From NCBI RefSeq assembly GCF_001519065.1, contig NZ_KQ954251.1, forward strand, positions 310,001-374,000: a DNA stretch of 64,000 nucleotides. The letters are read 5' to 3'. This document shows positions 43,222-51,425 of the stretch, piece by piece. This stretch comes from Novosphingobium sp. FSW06-99. GTDB taxonomy: Bacteria > Pseudomonadota > Alphaproteobacteria > Sphingomonadales > Sphingomonadaceae. The notes under the pieces were generated by a model. The model saw only the letters and a program-made list of their open reading frames with translations. It did no database searches and was not told where the DNA came from. Position 1 is the first letter of the stretch. Every line of letters begins with the position of its first letter. Both the position numbers and the translations under genes were made by a program.

Positions 43222-44024
43222 CAGCAACCAGCCCCCAGCAACAGCCCGACACACCCGAGGCGACTGGCGCCGGTGGTGGGAAACAGCAGTACGACAGAGT
43301 TGAAGTTTTTGGTGGTTATGGTGGGCGTGGCGCCGAGCGTGGCCGTACCGCTCGTCAGTGTCTGCGCGGCCAAAAAGAACTCTGGCCGGTTGGTGGCGCC
43401 GACGCGGCTGCCGATCGAGGCGTAACCGCCGGTGTAACTGGCCATGCTGTCGCTGGTGGCGCCGGTGCCCAGGGCGATGATGCCAAGCGCCCACTCCGAT
43501 GTGTAACCAAGGGTCGGTGATGTTGCGAAAGAGGTCGGCGAGCCATTCGTGAATGTCGTGCCAGTGACCTGCACCCCGGCTTTGTCATAACCGGTCACCC
43601 CAGAGACCACATACGCCTGCATGGTCCAGTAATAACTGCCGGTGTCCGTGAGAGTGATCGCGCATTGCGTGGTGCCACCGCTGCCGCAGGTTGTGCCGCT
43701 GGTCATCGCGCCCGACGTCGAGGCGCACACCGCAACTGCGGTATAGGCATAGACATATGGAAAGGCGTTTGTCGGATAGGCGCCGCTGCAATTTGTGGTG
43801 GTGGCATTGTCAGCCAACACTGGCTTTGACGATGGGTTCGTTTGGGTGGATATCACGACGATGAGAAACGACCCGGCCGGCACTGATGCGGTGATCGATG
43901 CGGTGCATGTCGTGGTCGATGTGGAGCACGCGGTATCGGCCACTTTGGTGACTGACTGCGCCAGCGCGCCAGGCGAGGTGATCCACGCCAGCGCGAGGGC
44001 CAGCAGGGTGACGAGGCGCCGCAT
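43221..44024 (-). CDS. Secreted hypothetical protein, 267 aa
   Basis: Signal peptide at residues 1-22 (LVTLLALALAWITSPGALAQ). The mature part is a Thr/Ser/Gly-rich beta protein with several Cys (ACSTSTTTCTAS; TTCGSGGTTQCAI), perhaps disulfide-bonded. The end is hydrophobic (LGCVGLLLGAGC). No known family. It is the second of three successive secreted proteins, overlapping the third by 1 bp and following the first by 2 bp. Confidence 0.65.
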   Translation of the reverse strand: MRRLVTLLALALAWITSPGALAQSVTKVADTACSTSTTTCTASITASVPAGSFLIVVISTQTNPSSKPVLADNATTTNCSGAYPTNAFPYVYAYTAVAVCASTSGAMTSGTTCGSGGTTQCAITLTDTGSYYWTMQAYVVSGVTGYDKAGVQVTGTTFTNGSPTSFATSPTLGYTSEWALGIIALGTGATSDSMASYTGGYASIGSRVGATNRPEFFLAAQTLTSGTATLGATPTITTKNFNSVVLLFPTTGASRLGCVGLLLGAGC

Positions 44025-44026
44025 CG

Positions 44027-45166
44027 TCAGAACTGCGAATAGGTGAGCGAACCGGCATAGTTCGCGGCAGTGGAGAATACCGCGCACAGCGCATTGCCGG
44101 ACGGCACGACATAGACCGGCCCAAGCCCGACGCCGGCCGAATACCCGCTGTTGGCGGTAAAGGCCATGGTGTTGCCGCTGGCGCCGTCGAGATAGGCCGT
44201 GCCGGTTCCGCAATTGGTGCCGGTGCCATAGATCAGCGCGAACCCGGCCGAGGACCCGGCGATCACATGGATGTGGGTGACATAGATCGATTTGCCTGAT
44301 GCCAGCGCCACGAGCTGCACGGTGCCGCTGGTCGTGGCACTGATCGCCACGCTTGCCGAACCCTGCACGATATTGACCGAGCCGCTGGTGTTGGCGGCGA
44401 CGGTGGTCGGGCCGATCGGGACGGCAACACCGCTGGCGCTACCCTGAATGGTCAGAGGATAGGGGCTGGCAGTGCCTGCCGCCGTGGCGCCCTCGACTGC
44501 GCCGATGAGCACCTGGTGCGTGGTCTGGGCATTGATCGGCGCAGTGACAGATCCCGCAACGGTTTGTACGGCGGCCAGTTGTGAACTGAGCGTGGCATTG
44601 GCTGAGGTCAGCGCGCTGTTGGCAGACGTCAGTTGCGATACGGCTGCGGCCAGGTTGCCGCCGCTTTCCAGCGCCGTGTTTGCGCCGCTGGCAGGCAACC
44701 AGTACCACGGGTTTGACGATGATCCGGAGCCCTGCACTGCGGTACCACCGCCTCCGCCGCTGCAGCCCGACGTGCAGTTGAAATTCCACGTGCCTGATTG
44801 CGCCACACTCGGGGTGCCGGAAATGGATGCGGTCACCGTATCGGTGCTGCTGGACAAGGACCACGTGCGGCCTGTGCTCCACGTGCCCGACTGCGCGACC
44901 GAGGGCGTGCCGCTGATCGTCACACCACCGATCACGTTCGACCCGGCGGGCAGCGTCGGAAGTGATGTAACGACGTTTGTGCCGGTCACATTGAGTGGAT
45001 TGCTCGACGTGCCGAACGGATTGCCGTTCTTGTCGACGACGAAGATGCCGTCCGCCGTCGTGACCTGGTTGCCCTTTTGATAGGTCGGCGCCTGGGCGGT
45101 CTGGGCGAGCAGGGGCGTCCAGCAGACAAGCGCCAGCAGCGCCGCCAGGCAGCGGATCAGTTTCAT
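44027..45166 (-). CDS. Secreted repeat-containing protein, 379 aa
   Basis: Signal peptide (LIRCLAALLALVCWTPLLAQ). The body has ISGTPSVAQSGTWS-type repeats (two near-identical copies at about residues 84-97 and 114-127), then an Ala/Ser/Thr-rich coiled region, and a C-terminal beta domain (SIYVTHIHVIAGSSAGFALI). Such SGTW repeats occur in phage virion and tail-fibre proteins, but the signal peptide argues for export from the lysogen or infected cell. First gene of the secreted trio. Confidence 0.65.
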   Translation of the reverse strand: MKLIRCLAALLALVCWTPLLAQTAQAPTYQKGNQVTTADGIFVVDKNGNPFGTSSNPLNVTGTNVVTSLPTLPAGSNVIGGVTISGTPSVAQSGTWSTGRTWSLSSSTDTVTASISGTPSVAQSGTWNFNCTSGCSGGGGGTAVQGSGSSSNPWYWLPASGANTALESGGNLAAAVSQLTSANSALTSANATLSSQLAAVQTVAGSVTAPINAQTTHQVLIGAVEGATAAGTASPYPLTIQGSASGVAVPIGPTTVAANTSGSVNIVQGSASVAISATTSGTVQLVALASGKSIYVTHIHVIAGSSAGFALIYGTGTNCGTGTAYLDGASGNTMAFTANSGYSAGVGLGPVYVVPSGNALCAVFSTAANYAGSLTYSQF

Positions 45167-45210
45167 GGGAAGTGTCTCCGTTTCAGGCGCTGAAATTGAG
45201 CGCCAGCGGG

Positions 45211-45498
45211 TCAGGGGTGCGAAGGGTCGCCGTCTCGATCATCGCGCGGCCGCGGCTCGGTGCTATTTGTGCCCCAGACCAGGCCGCCGATCGCGGCGAC
45301 CACCAGCGGGACATAAACCTGCAGGGCAGTCATGAACGTTGCCCAGGTTTCGACTTCCACGATCCCCGCGATGATCGTGGCGGCAGCCGTGACCGGCAAA
45401 CCGATCAGCAGGACAAGAGCGATTGAAAAGCCGATCAGCCGTCCGATCGCGATCGTCTGGTTGTCGGCGCCGGTCAGCGCCTGTTTGAGCCAGCCCAT
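45211..45498 (-). CDS. Holin-like membrane protein, 95 aa
   Basis: Two to three hydrophobic stretches (IAIGRLIGFSIALVLLIG; VTAAATIIAGIVEV; VYVPLVVAAIGGLVW) and a hydrophilic, charged C-terminus. Coupled to the lysozyme gene by a TGATG junction. Holin is the best guess from size, topology and neighbour. Confidence 0.65.
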   Translation of the reverse strand: MGWLKQALTGADNQTIAIGRLIGFSIALVLLIGLPVTAAATIIAGIVEVETWATFMTALQVYVPLVVAAIGGLVWGTNSTEPRPRDDRDGDPSHP

Positions 45499-46055
45499 CA
45501 CGCACCCCCCATGATCGATTGCAGGATCGGCATCACATCAGTCGCCACCGGCTTGTACGGGCGGTATCCGGGGTGGCTGACCTGCCAGACCGGGCAATGC
45601 ATATCGGCGGGCCAAGTGTTGTCGAAAAACAGCGCCGCCTCGCGCTTGCGCCGATCGGCGAGCTGGCCGCCGCCCAGATAGTTGAAGGTCAGATCTCGGC
45701 GCGCGGCTGCCATGTTGCCGGCGATCCAGTGATGCACCCAGTCGGCCCGGCCGATCGCGTCGGTGTTCCATTCGAAGCTGACTGCGGCAGCCAGTTGGGC
45801 GTCATTCAGCGCATGGCCCGCAAAAGCCCGATTTACATTGGGCAGATAGGCCGCGTTCAGGCGTTCGATCGCAGCGTTGAGACATACCTCGATCGGCGCC
45901 GGCCGATTGCGGTATTGCAGAACGTTGATGCCCGCGGCGGCCGTCAGGCCCATCGACCAGGTCCACACCGGCGGCTGCGCGCTGTCCAGATAGGCCTCGC
46001 GCGCAATACCCTCCTCGTGCGACGTGTAGGCCACGACGCGGGGTGTCAGTCTCAT
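45498..46055 (-). CDS. Phage lysozyme (GH24-like endolysin)
   Basis: 185-aa muramidase-like protein. N-terminal catalytic region SHEEGIAREAYLDSAQPPVWTW, then SMGLT, matches the E-(8)-D/C-(5)-T layout of phage lysozymes; VSFEWNTDAIGRADW and a segment with NYLGGGQLADRRKREAALFF follow as in GH24. There is no signal peptide, so it depends on a holin. Confidence 0.8.
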   Translation of the reverse strand: MRLTPRVVAYTSHEEGIAREAYLDSAQPPVWTWSMGLTAAAGINVLQYRNRPAPIEVCLNAAIERLNAAYLPNVNRAFAGHALNDAQLAAAVSFEWNTDAIGRADWVHHWIAGNMAAARRDLTFNYLGGGQLADRRKREAALFFDNTWPADMHCPVWQVSHPGYRPYKPVATDVMPILQSIMGGA

Positions 46056-46067
46056 CGTGCCGGCCTT

Positions 46068-46373
46068 TCAGTGGTGGGGTGGCGTCAGCAGCCCGCTGAA
46101 CAGCGTGGCAAAGAGGCCACCGATGGCGACAAGCGCTGTCATCACGCGCTTGAGCATGCGCACTTCGCCATCGCGCAACGCCGCCTCTGCGCGCATCAAG
46201 GAAATTTCGCTGACGAGCGTTTCGATGCTCTTGCGCAGATCCTTGATCTCAGCGCTCAAAGTCCGGTCCACCTCGTCGACATCATCATCGACCCGTTCGA
46301 TGTCGCGCTGTTGTGCAGCCAGACGCTCAAGCGCGGTGGCGATCATCGCGCCGTGTTCTGCGGGATCAGGCAT
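46068..46373 (-). CDS. Coiled-coil protein with C-terminal membrane helix, 101 aa
   Basis: Residues about 10-75 form a charged coiled coil (LERLAAQQRDIERVDDDVDE, LRKSIETLVSEISLMRAEAA); residues 77-96 are a single membrane helix (MTALVAIGGLFATLFSGLL). This resembles XhlA-type lysis accessory proteins. It sits immediately upstream of the lysozyme gene. Confidence 0.6.
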   Translation of the reverse strand: MPDPAEHGAMIATALERLAAQQRDIERVDDDVDEVDRTLSAEIKDLRKSIETLVSEISLMRAEAALRDGEVRMLKRVMTALVAIGGLFATLFSGLLTPPHH

Positions 46374-46374
46374 G

Positions 46375-46839
46375 TCACTGCGCCTTGCGAACGGTGAGTG
46401 TGCCGGCGGTCAGCGTCACGGCCAGGTAAAAGGTTGCGGCTGCATCGGTTTCGGTGCGGATCGGTTCGTTGACCACGATACCGGTCTGGGGAGCGCCGAG
46501 GCCAAAGGCATAGTCGCCCGCGATCGCGCCGCCGCTGGTGATCGGCAGCATGGTTGTGCCGCCATCGGTTGATCGCAGGACTTGCGCGGTGCCGCTGGCG
46601 CCAATCGCATTCAGCACCAGGTGGATCGGCCGCGAAAGCTGCGGCTCGAATGGCCCGAGAATCCAGGGCGTTTCACTCGTGCCCGCGCCGGTCGCTTCCT
46701 GCCCTGCGGGACTGGTGATCGTGACGCCGGTACCGGCGACGCATGTTGCGATCAGCGGCGACGACGTCGCGGCCACGTAAGGCGTCTGCTGCAGCGCGAG
46801 CGTCGCCGGCGTATACTGGCTGGCAGATGGAACTGTCAT
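46375..46839 (-). CDS. Phage structural hypothetical protein, 154 aa
   Basis: Beta-rich, Thr/Ala/Gly-rich protein (VAGTGVTITSPAGQEATG; PIHLVLNAIGAS; ATFYLAVTLTAGTLTVRKA). No recognised family. The ATG at 46839 overlaps the upstream stop as ATGA, continuing the tail-fibre region operon. Confidence 0.55.
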   Translation of the reverse strand: MTVPSASQYTPATLALQQTPYVAATSSPLIATCVAGTGVTITSPAGQEATGAGTSETPWILGPFEPQLSRPIHLVLNAIGASGTAQVLRSTDGGTTMLPITSGGAIAGDYAFGLGAPQTGIVVNEPIRTETDAAATFYLAVTLTAGTLTVRKAQ

Positions 46840-47279
46840 GATACGCTCCCGTACAGAAAGGTCATCTGCCACCGCCAGACGCCCCCAACTTCGTTGAAAT
46901 CAAATCGATATCCGGTGATATCGAGCGTAAACGCCGCAGACCCCACAATCAGCGGGCCATTGCCCTCCACCGTGACATGGTTGGTGACCCACGTGCCCGC
47001 GTTGTCGCGCAGCGAGACAATCCCGCCGCCGGCAGGCAGTGTGATGGTGACGGGCCCGGCGGTCGTATCGACCGACAGCAACTGGCCCGAAACCGCCGTC
47101 ATACTTTCGGTCACGACCTGCCAGCCCGCGACCATATAGGCTGCGGCGGCATCGACTGTCGGCGCGCTGATCAGCCCGGCGGCATAGAGCTGCTGCGGCC
47201 AGGTCGCACCCGGCGTGCCAATCGTCGCGGCGGGTGCGGGTCCTGCCGGCACCAGCCAGCGCACGTTGATATCGGTCAT
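46836..47279 (-). CDS. Phage hypothetical protein, 147 aa
   Basis: N-terminus ends a Pro/Ala-rich stretch (WLVPAGPAPAATIG). The C-terminal domain (GPVTITLPAGGGIVSLRDNAGT, WRWQMTFLYG) looks like a virion fibre-tip beta domain. ATGA overlaps at both ends indicate the tail operon. Confidence 0.55.
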   Translation of the reverse strand: MTDINVRWLVPAGPAPAATIGTPGATWPQQLYAAGLISAPTVDAAAAYMVAGWQVVTESMTAVSGQLLSVDTTAGPVTITLPAGGGIVSLRDNAGTWVTNHVTVEGNGPLIVGSAAFTLDITGYRFDFNEVGGVWRWQMTFLYGSVS

Positions 47280-47632
47280 GCGGTCGCCTGCGTCAGCGTG
47301 ATGAACAAGGCAGCGGTTTTCACGACCAGCCCATTGGCGAGCGTGATCACCGCGTTGGTGACATAAGTGCCGAGCGGCAAGGCGGCTGAGGTTTCGCTGT
47401 CGATCGACAGATTCCATCCCGGCCCGACCTCGGCCGATGCGGCGCGGGCGACGGGTGTGAAGGTTGCAACGGCGGCGTTCGCTGCAGGCGGTACAGCCCA
47501 GCCATCGACAGTCTCAACCGCCGCCTTCAGCGTCGCCACGCATGTCGCGCCGATCAAATCATCGTTGATCGCGCCAAAGCATTCGATGCCGATCAGGATC
47601 GTTGCCCCCACGTTGAATGTGCACGTCGCCAT
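47276..47632 (-). CDS. Phage hypothetical protein, 118 aa
   Basis: Beta-rich, uncharged protein (CTFNVGATILIGIECFGAIN; GTYVTNAVITLANGLVVKTA). No known family; junctions are TGATG upstream and ATGA downstream. Confidence 0.55.
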   Translation of the reverse strand: MATCTFNVGATILIGIECFGAINDDLIGATCVATLKAAVETVDGWAVPPAANAAVATFTPVARAASAEVGPGWNLSIDSETSAALPLGTYVTNAVITLANGLVVKTAALFITLTQATA

Positions 47633-48123
47633 CAGGGCGTAACTTTCGCGACCGCGTCGGCCGTCGTCGCGGCGTGAACGGCTGCGACTTTGACCAGAAA
47701 TTCGGCATGGGCTGGTGGCCGGAATGCCGCGATCGCGGCGCTCAGCCCTTCCAGATCGGCGAAGCTGAAGGGCGAAACCACGTTGCCATCGGCGTCGAGC
47801 CACAGATTGGCAGTCCATTTTGCGGCCCCGGCCGCGATCGTTTCGGCCAGATTGTCACGCGCCGCCTGATCCCGCGCGAATGCCGCATCGACGCCTGCCG
47901 CGGTTGTGTAGCACACCGGTGCGGATCGACTGGCGGCGTGCGCGCGCGCCAGCAGGCGGATTGCGCGCGCTTGCGCTTGCCCGAGTGTCGGCGGCGGCGG
48001 CCACGATGCCGTGACCTCTTGCCAGCCTTCGTCGACGGCCTGTTTTGTCATCAGCGCGGCTTGGGATGGCCGAGCTTCGTCATAGCCGAAAACATCGCCC
48101 GCCGGGTCTTTGAAATAGCGCAT
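47632..48123 (-). CDS. Tail-fibre-assembly-like protein (DUF4376 type), 163 aa
   Basis: N-terminal MRYFKDPAGDVFGYDE resembles the start of tail-fibre assembly or fibre-adjacent proteins; the Ala-rich helical C-terminal part (AQARAIRLLARAHAASR ... LEGLSAAIAAFRPPA) resembles DUF4376. Its position after a tail-fibre gene supports this. ATG 48123. Confidence 0.55.
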   Translation of the reverse strand: MRYFKDPAGDVFGYDEARPSQAALMTKQAVDEGWQEVTASWPPPPTLGQAQARAIRLLARAHAASRSAPVCYTTAAGVDAAFARDQAARDNLAETIAAGAAKWTANLWLDADGNVVSPFSFADLEGLSAAIAAFRPPAHAEFLVKVAAVHAATTADAVAKVTP

Positions 48124-48134
48124 AACCACCCCCG

Positions 48135-48710
48135 TCAGCCTGTCGCGTTCAGGCGCATTTCGCTCCACTGGACCGCGCCGGGGCTGCTGTAGCTTTCGCC
48201 CGTGGGCCAATAGACCGAATACGTTGCGCCTGGCGGCACCAGAAACGACGCAATCGCCGATGCTGCGCTGGTGCTGGTGTCATAGAGAAATGCGTTGATG
48301 ATCGTCGTCCCGCCGACCGTGACGCTGATCTCGGGCGACGATCCGCTGGTGTCGGGAAATGCCACCAGGACCGCGATCGGGCCCGCTTCAGTATTGGTAT
48401 AGGTCGTTCCGGACACGCGCGATCCGGTTTCATTGAACCAGGCGTAACCGACGCCAAAGCCGCCGTTGATCGGCATGAAGATATCGCGCAGCGCGGTCAG
48501 CACCTGATTGAATTCGGTCTTGTTCGGCTCGATGCTGGCTGCCGACAAGATCGACAGCAACTCGGCCTGGATGCCGTTCAGCCAGTCGGCGCTGATCGTG
48601 GTCGGCGGCGTGCCAGCGGTGGGATCGCCATTGGTGAAATAACCCGGCGTGCCGGCAGCGCCCGGCGCTGGCAGTTCGGCGGCCGCCGATGCTGTGTCGA
48701 TATTGAACAT
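48135..48710 (-). CDS. Putative tail fibre protein, 191 aa
   Basis: N-terminus MFNIDTASAAAELPAPGAAG and the PTTISADWLNGIQAELLSIL segment are typical of short phage tail fibres, where the latter joins the fibre to the baseplate. The C-terminal half is a beta tip domain. It lies directly after the Mu gp48-like gene. Confidence 0.65.
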   Translation of the reverse strand: MFNIDTASAAAELPAPGAAGTPGYFTNGDPTAGTPPTTISADWLNGIQAELLSILSAASIEPNKTEFNQVLTALRDIFMPINGGFGVGYAWFNETGSRVSGTTYTNTEAGPIAVLVAFPDTSGSSPEISVTVGGTTIINAFLYDTSTSAASAIASFLVPPGATYSVYWPTGESYSSPGAVQWSEMRLNATG

Positions 48711-48719
48711 GGGGTGATC

Positions 48720-49277
48720 CTACAGAAGGAAGACGGCGGTTTCGGCCGGGGCCATCGGCTGCAGCAGGCCAATCAAAACCGAGGGATCAAAACCGCTGGT
48801 GTTTGCCACCACGGTCACACCCCAGGAATAACACCAGTCGTCATCGTAGACCGCGCCGACCGCCGTCGCGACGCCCGCGCGAAATGGCGCATAGACCGTG
48901 ATCTCGATCGTGAAGCCGAGTGCAGAGGCAAAGGCGATGAAATAGGCCTCGCTCTGACCGCCGCCGCCAACGAAGCGCGACAAGACCTGCGCGCCGCGTT
49001 GTTCGTTGTTCAGTCCATCCGTTGATGTCGACAGCCCGAGCGTTTCCTCCCATTCGACCAGGAGATCGGGATTTGCGCCGGGGGATGAAAGGCTAAGCAC
49101 GTGGGTCGCGGCGGCGTCGAATTCGGCCCATATTTGCGCCAGTGCGCCGTTGACGGCTGCCTGGTTGGAGGCAGCATCGCCCGCAACCCAAGCGCGGCCG
49201 CGAGGCATCAGCGCAACGGCCGCGGCCGCATAGTCCGCAGCAGTGTGCGCGTTCAGAGTGTAGTAAGGCGAGGCCAT
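48720..49277 (-). CDS. Mu gp48-like tail protein (DUF2313)
   Basis: 185 aa; contains ALMPRGRAWV near the start and DLLVEWEETLGL, both typical of YmfQ/gp48 proteins, which connect the baseplate to the fibres. The start overlaps the gp47-like stop (TGATG), preserving the Mu order. Confidence 0.75.
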   Translation of the reverse strand: MASPYYTLNAHTAADYAAAAVALMPRGRAWVAGDAASNQAAVNGALAQIWAEFDAAATHVLSLSSPGANPDLLVEWEETLGLSTSTDGLNNEQRGAQVLSRFVGGGGQSEAYFIAFASALGFTIEITVYAPFRAGVATAVGAVYDDDWCYSWGVTVVANTSGFDPSVLIGLLQPMAPAETAVFLL

Positions 49278-50428
49278 CAGGTGTAGGTGATCGCGCCGGG
49301 CACTGCCAGCGCGCCTTTATTCGACGTGATATTGCCCGCGCTGCCGGGCGATACGCTGCCGGCGCTGGCGGTGATATTGGTGATGACGAAGCCGCTGGTG
49401 CCCGCGACGGCGCTGATCGCGGATTCGATCGCGCTGATATCAGTGACCCCGCCATTCGGCGTGCCGCCCGGCGAGGCGTTGACCTGCAATGCGGCGGCGA
49501 ATGCGGCAGCGACATTGGCCTGGACCGTTGCCCCGGCGCCGGCCAGGCCCGAAATTGTCATCGCGATCGTGTTGGCAGTGGGTGCCAGGGCATAGACCCG
49601 CGGGCAGACCGGTTGCACCGTCGCCAGATAGTTCGCCACGACAAGCTGATCGCCGGTCGCGGCAACGTCGCGCGTGTCGCCCGCGGCCAAGCCGTTCGAC
49701 CCTTGCGGAAAGCCGCCATAGGCGGCCTCGACCACGTCCATCATGAAATAGACCTGGACGGTGCCGGGGCCGTAACCGCGCGGGATGCACCAGGCGCGGG
49801 TGACGCCGGGCACAGACAATGCCCACTGGATATAGTCGGCCGCCGCGCCGCCCTGCAGCTGCGCCTGATAGGCCTGCAGCATGCGGCTGCGAAAATCGTC
49901 CTGCGTTTCGATATCGGCACCGCCCGCGATCGCGGCGGCCACCACGCCTTGCGGCGTGATTCCGGTAATCCCGGTCGACAGGAACATCATTGTGCCGACA
50001 GGGGTATTGCCTGCCGCGCCCGGAGTTACCGCACTGACCGGTACGGTGATCGTCCCGCCGGCAACCGTCGCCGCCCCGGTGGTGACAAACGCGGCGCCAT
50101 CGCCGCGCGTGATCTGGGTGCCGAGGCCGATCGTGCCTGCGGTCCAGGGGAACGACGCGGTGCCCGAGGCTGCGGCGGCGTCTTTGATATAGACCCTGCG
50201 CAGTGCCGCCCAGGCGGCCAGGAACTCGTCGGTCGCGGTGAACGGCACAGACTGCTGCGCGATCCAGTCGAGATAGCCATAGCAGCCGTCCGCGAGGCCT
50301 GACTGAACGTCGCCGAGAATCCCCAGATTGGAATAGCGCACCAGCGTATCGACACCGGGCAGTCCGGCGGCGATCGCCTGCGAGGCCGAGCTGCGCAGCG
50401 CGGCGATCGTCGGGCGGGGAAACGGCAT
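49277..50428 (-). CDS. Baseplate J-like protein (Mu gp47)
   Basis: 383 aa. The N-terminus PFPRPTIAALRSSA and the RVYIKDA, ASGTASFPWTAGTIGLGTQI and GAAGNTPVG segments match the baseplate J family that forms the baseplate wedge. Located between gp46- and gp48-like genes as in Mu. Confidence 0.85.
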   Translation of the reverse strand: MPFPRPTIAALRSSASQAIAAGLPGVDTLVRYSNLGILGDVQSGLADGCYGYLDWIAQQSVPFTATDEFLAAWAALRRVYIKDAAAASGTASFPWTAGTIGLGTQITRGDGAAFVTTGAATVAGGTITVPVSAVTPGAAGNTPVGTMMFLSTGITGITPQGVVAAAIAGGADIETQDDFRSRMLQAYQAQLQGGAAADYIQWALSVPGVTRAWCIPRGYGPGTVQVYFMMDVVEAAYGGFPQGSNGLAAGDTRDVAATGDQLVVANYLATVQPVCPRVYALAPTANTIAMTISGLAGAGATVQANVAAAFAAALQVNASPGGTPNGGVTDISAIESAISAVAGTSGFVITNITASAGSVSPGSAGNITSNKGALAVPGAITYT

Positions 50429-50883
50429 CAGAGGCTATCCCACAAATCGGCGAACTGAAGCGCGAGCGACGATCCGTTGCCGCGATGGATCTTGACGGTC
50501 AGAACCAGCTTGCCGGCGGCGGCATAGAACGCAGCGACGTCGATCGACGTCGCCACGCCGTCATCGATGAACCATTGCAGCGCATCGGATGCCGCCTGCT
50601 GCACCTGGCTGGGCAGTTCGGGCGTCGCCTTGCCGCGCGTGACATAGAGCCAGATCTTCGACCCTATCGCCCCGCCCCACCATCCGCGCCGGTCGGTCGT
50701 GCCGTCGGGAATCACATCGTCGGGATCGGCCTGCGCATCGGTGAACAGGCTGATCAGCGCGGCGGTGGCGAGGTCGTTGCCATAGGTGAGCGAATTGGTC
50801 GGGTCGGTTGCGTCATTGCCCGGCAGGAATACCCAGTCTGCCGCACGCGTCGTGCGGTTCCACCCGGTCTGGATATCGGTCAT
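50428..50883 (-). CDS. Mu gp46-like baseplate protein
   Basis: 151 aa; GP46 family: early Asp/Thr-rich segment, DRRGWWGGAIGSKIWLY, and a C-terminal strand region. Part of the baseplate wedge. ATGA overlap with the gp45-like gene upstream and TGATG with gp47 downstream. Confidence 0.82.
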   Translation of the reverse strand: MTDIQTGWNRTTRAADWVFLPGNDATDPTNSLTYGNDLATAALISLFTDAQADPDDVIPDGTTDRRGWWGGAIGSKIWLYVTRGKATPELPSQVQQAASDALQWFIDDGVATSIDVAAFYAAAGKLVLTVKIHRGNGSSLALQFADLWDSL

Positions 50884-51425
50884 AGCTCGGCCGTTGGCGT
50901 GCTGGAGGTGCCGGTGCCCGCCGTGACACCGCTGTGGTCGTGCGCGTTGAACGTGCTGCGCACGGTGCTGATCGCCAGCGGATCGGACGCCGCCAGTGCG
51001 GTCACATCGTCGTCGACGGTCAGTGCGCCCTTGACGTGCATGCCCGTGGTGTTCTGCACCACGAACGGCAGGCCACCACAGTCAATCAGCGGGCCTGCTG
51101 CGGTGAATTTGATGATCACGCCGCGCACATCGTACATCGCGCTGTCGCCCGGCTGCAGGCCGGTGGGGCGCGAGGCCTGATGGTTGGTGCCGATCACGAT
51201 CGTGATCGAGCGGTCGCCGCCGCGCCGCAGGGTGACCACTTGCGATCCGAGCGGCGGCACGCTGGTGAAACCGAACTGGAAGATCCGCAGCACTTTGTCG
51301 AGCACGCGGCTGCCAAAGCCCGATCCCGCCGCCGGTTCGGTCACCTGCATCTGCTGCACGGGTCCGGTATCGTCGACGGTGGTCACGTTGCCAGCGCCGA
51401 CCAGATTGGCAAGAAACTGTCTCAT
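50880..51425 (-). CDS. Baseplate assembly protein V-like (Mu gp45)
   Basis: 181 aa; FQFGFTSVPPLGSQVV and the OB-fold-like region, then a C-terminal beta-spike segment (VQNTTGMHVKGALTVDDDVT, AHDHSG) that would form the membrane-piercing tip. The HDHSG sequence suits a metal-stabilised spike (inference). ATG 51425 overlaps the upstream stop. Confidence 0.8.
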   Translation of the reverse strand: MRQFLANLVGAGNVTTVDDTGPVQQMQVTEPAAGSGFGSRVLDKVLRIFQFGFTSVPPLGSQVVTLRRGGDRSITIVIGTNHQASRPTGLQPGDSAMYDVRGVIIKFTAAGPLIDCGGLPFVVQNTTGMHVKGALTVDDDVTALAASDPLAISTVRSTFNAHDHSGVTAGTGTSSTPTAEL

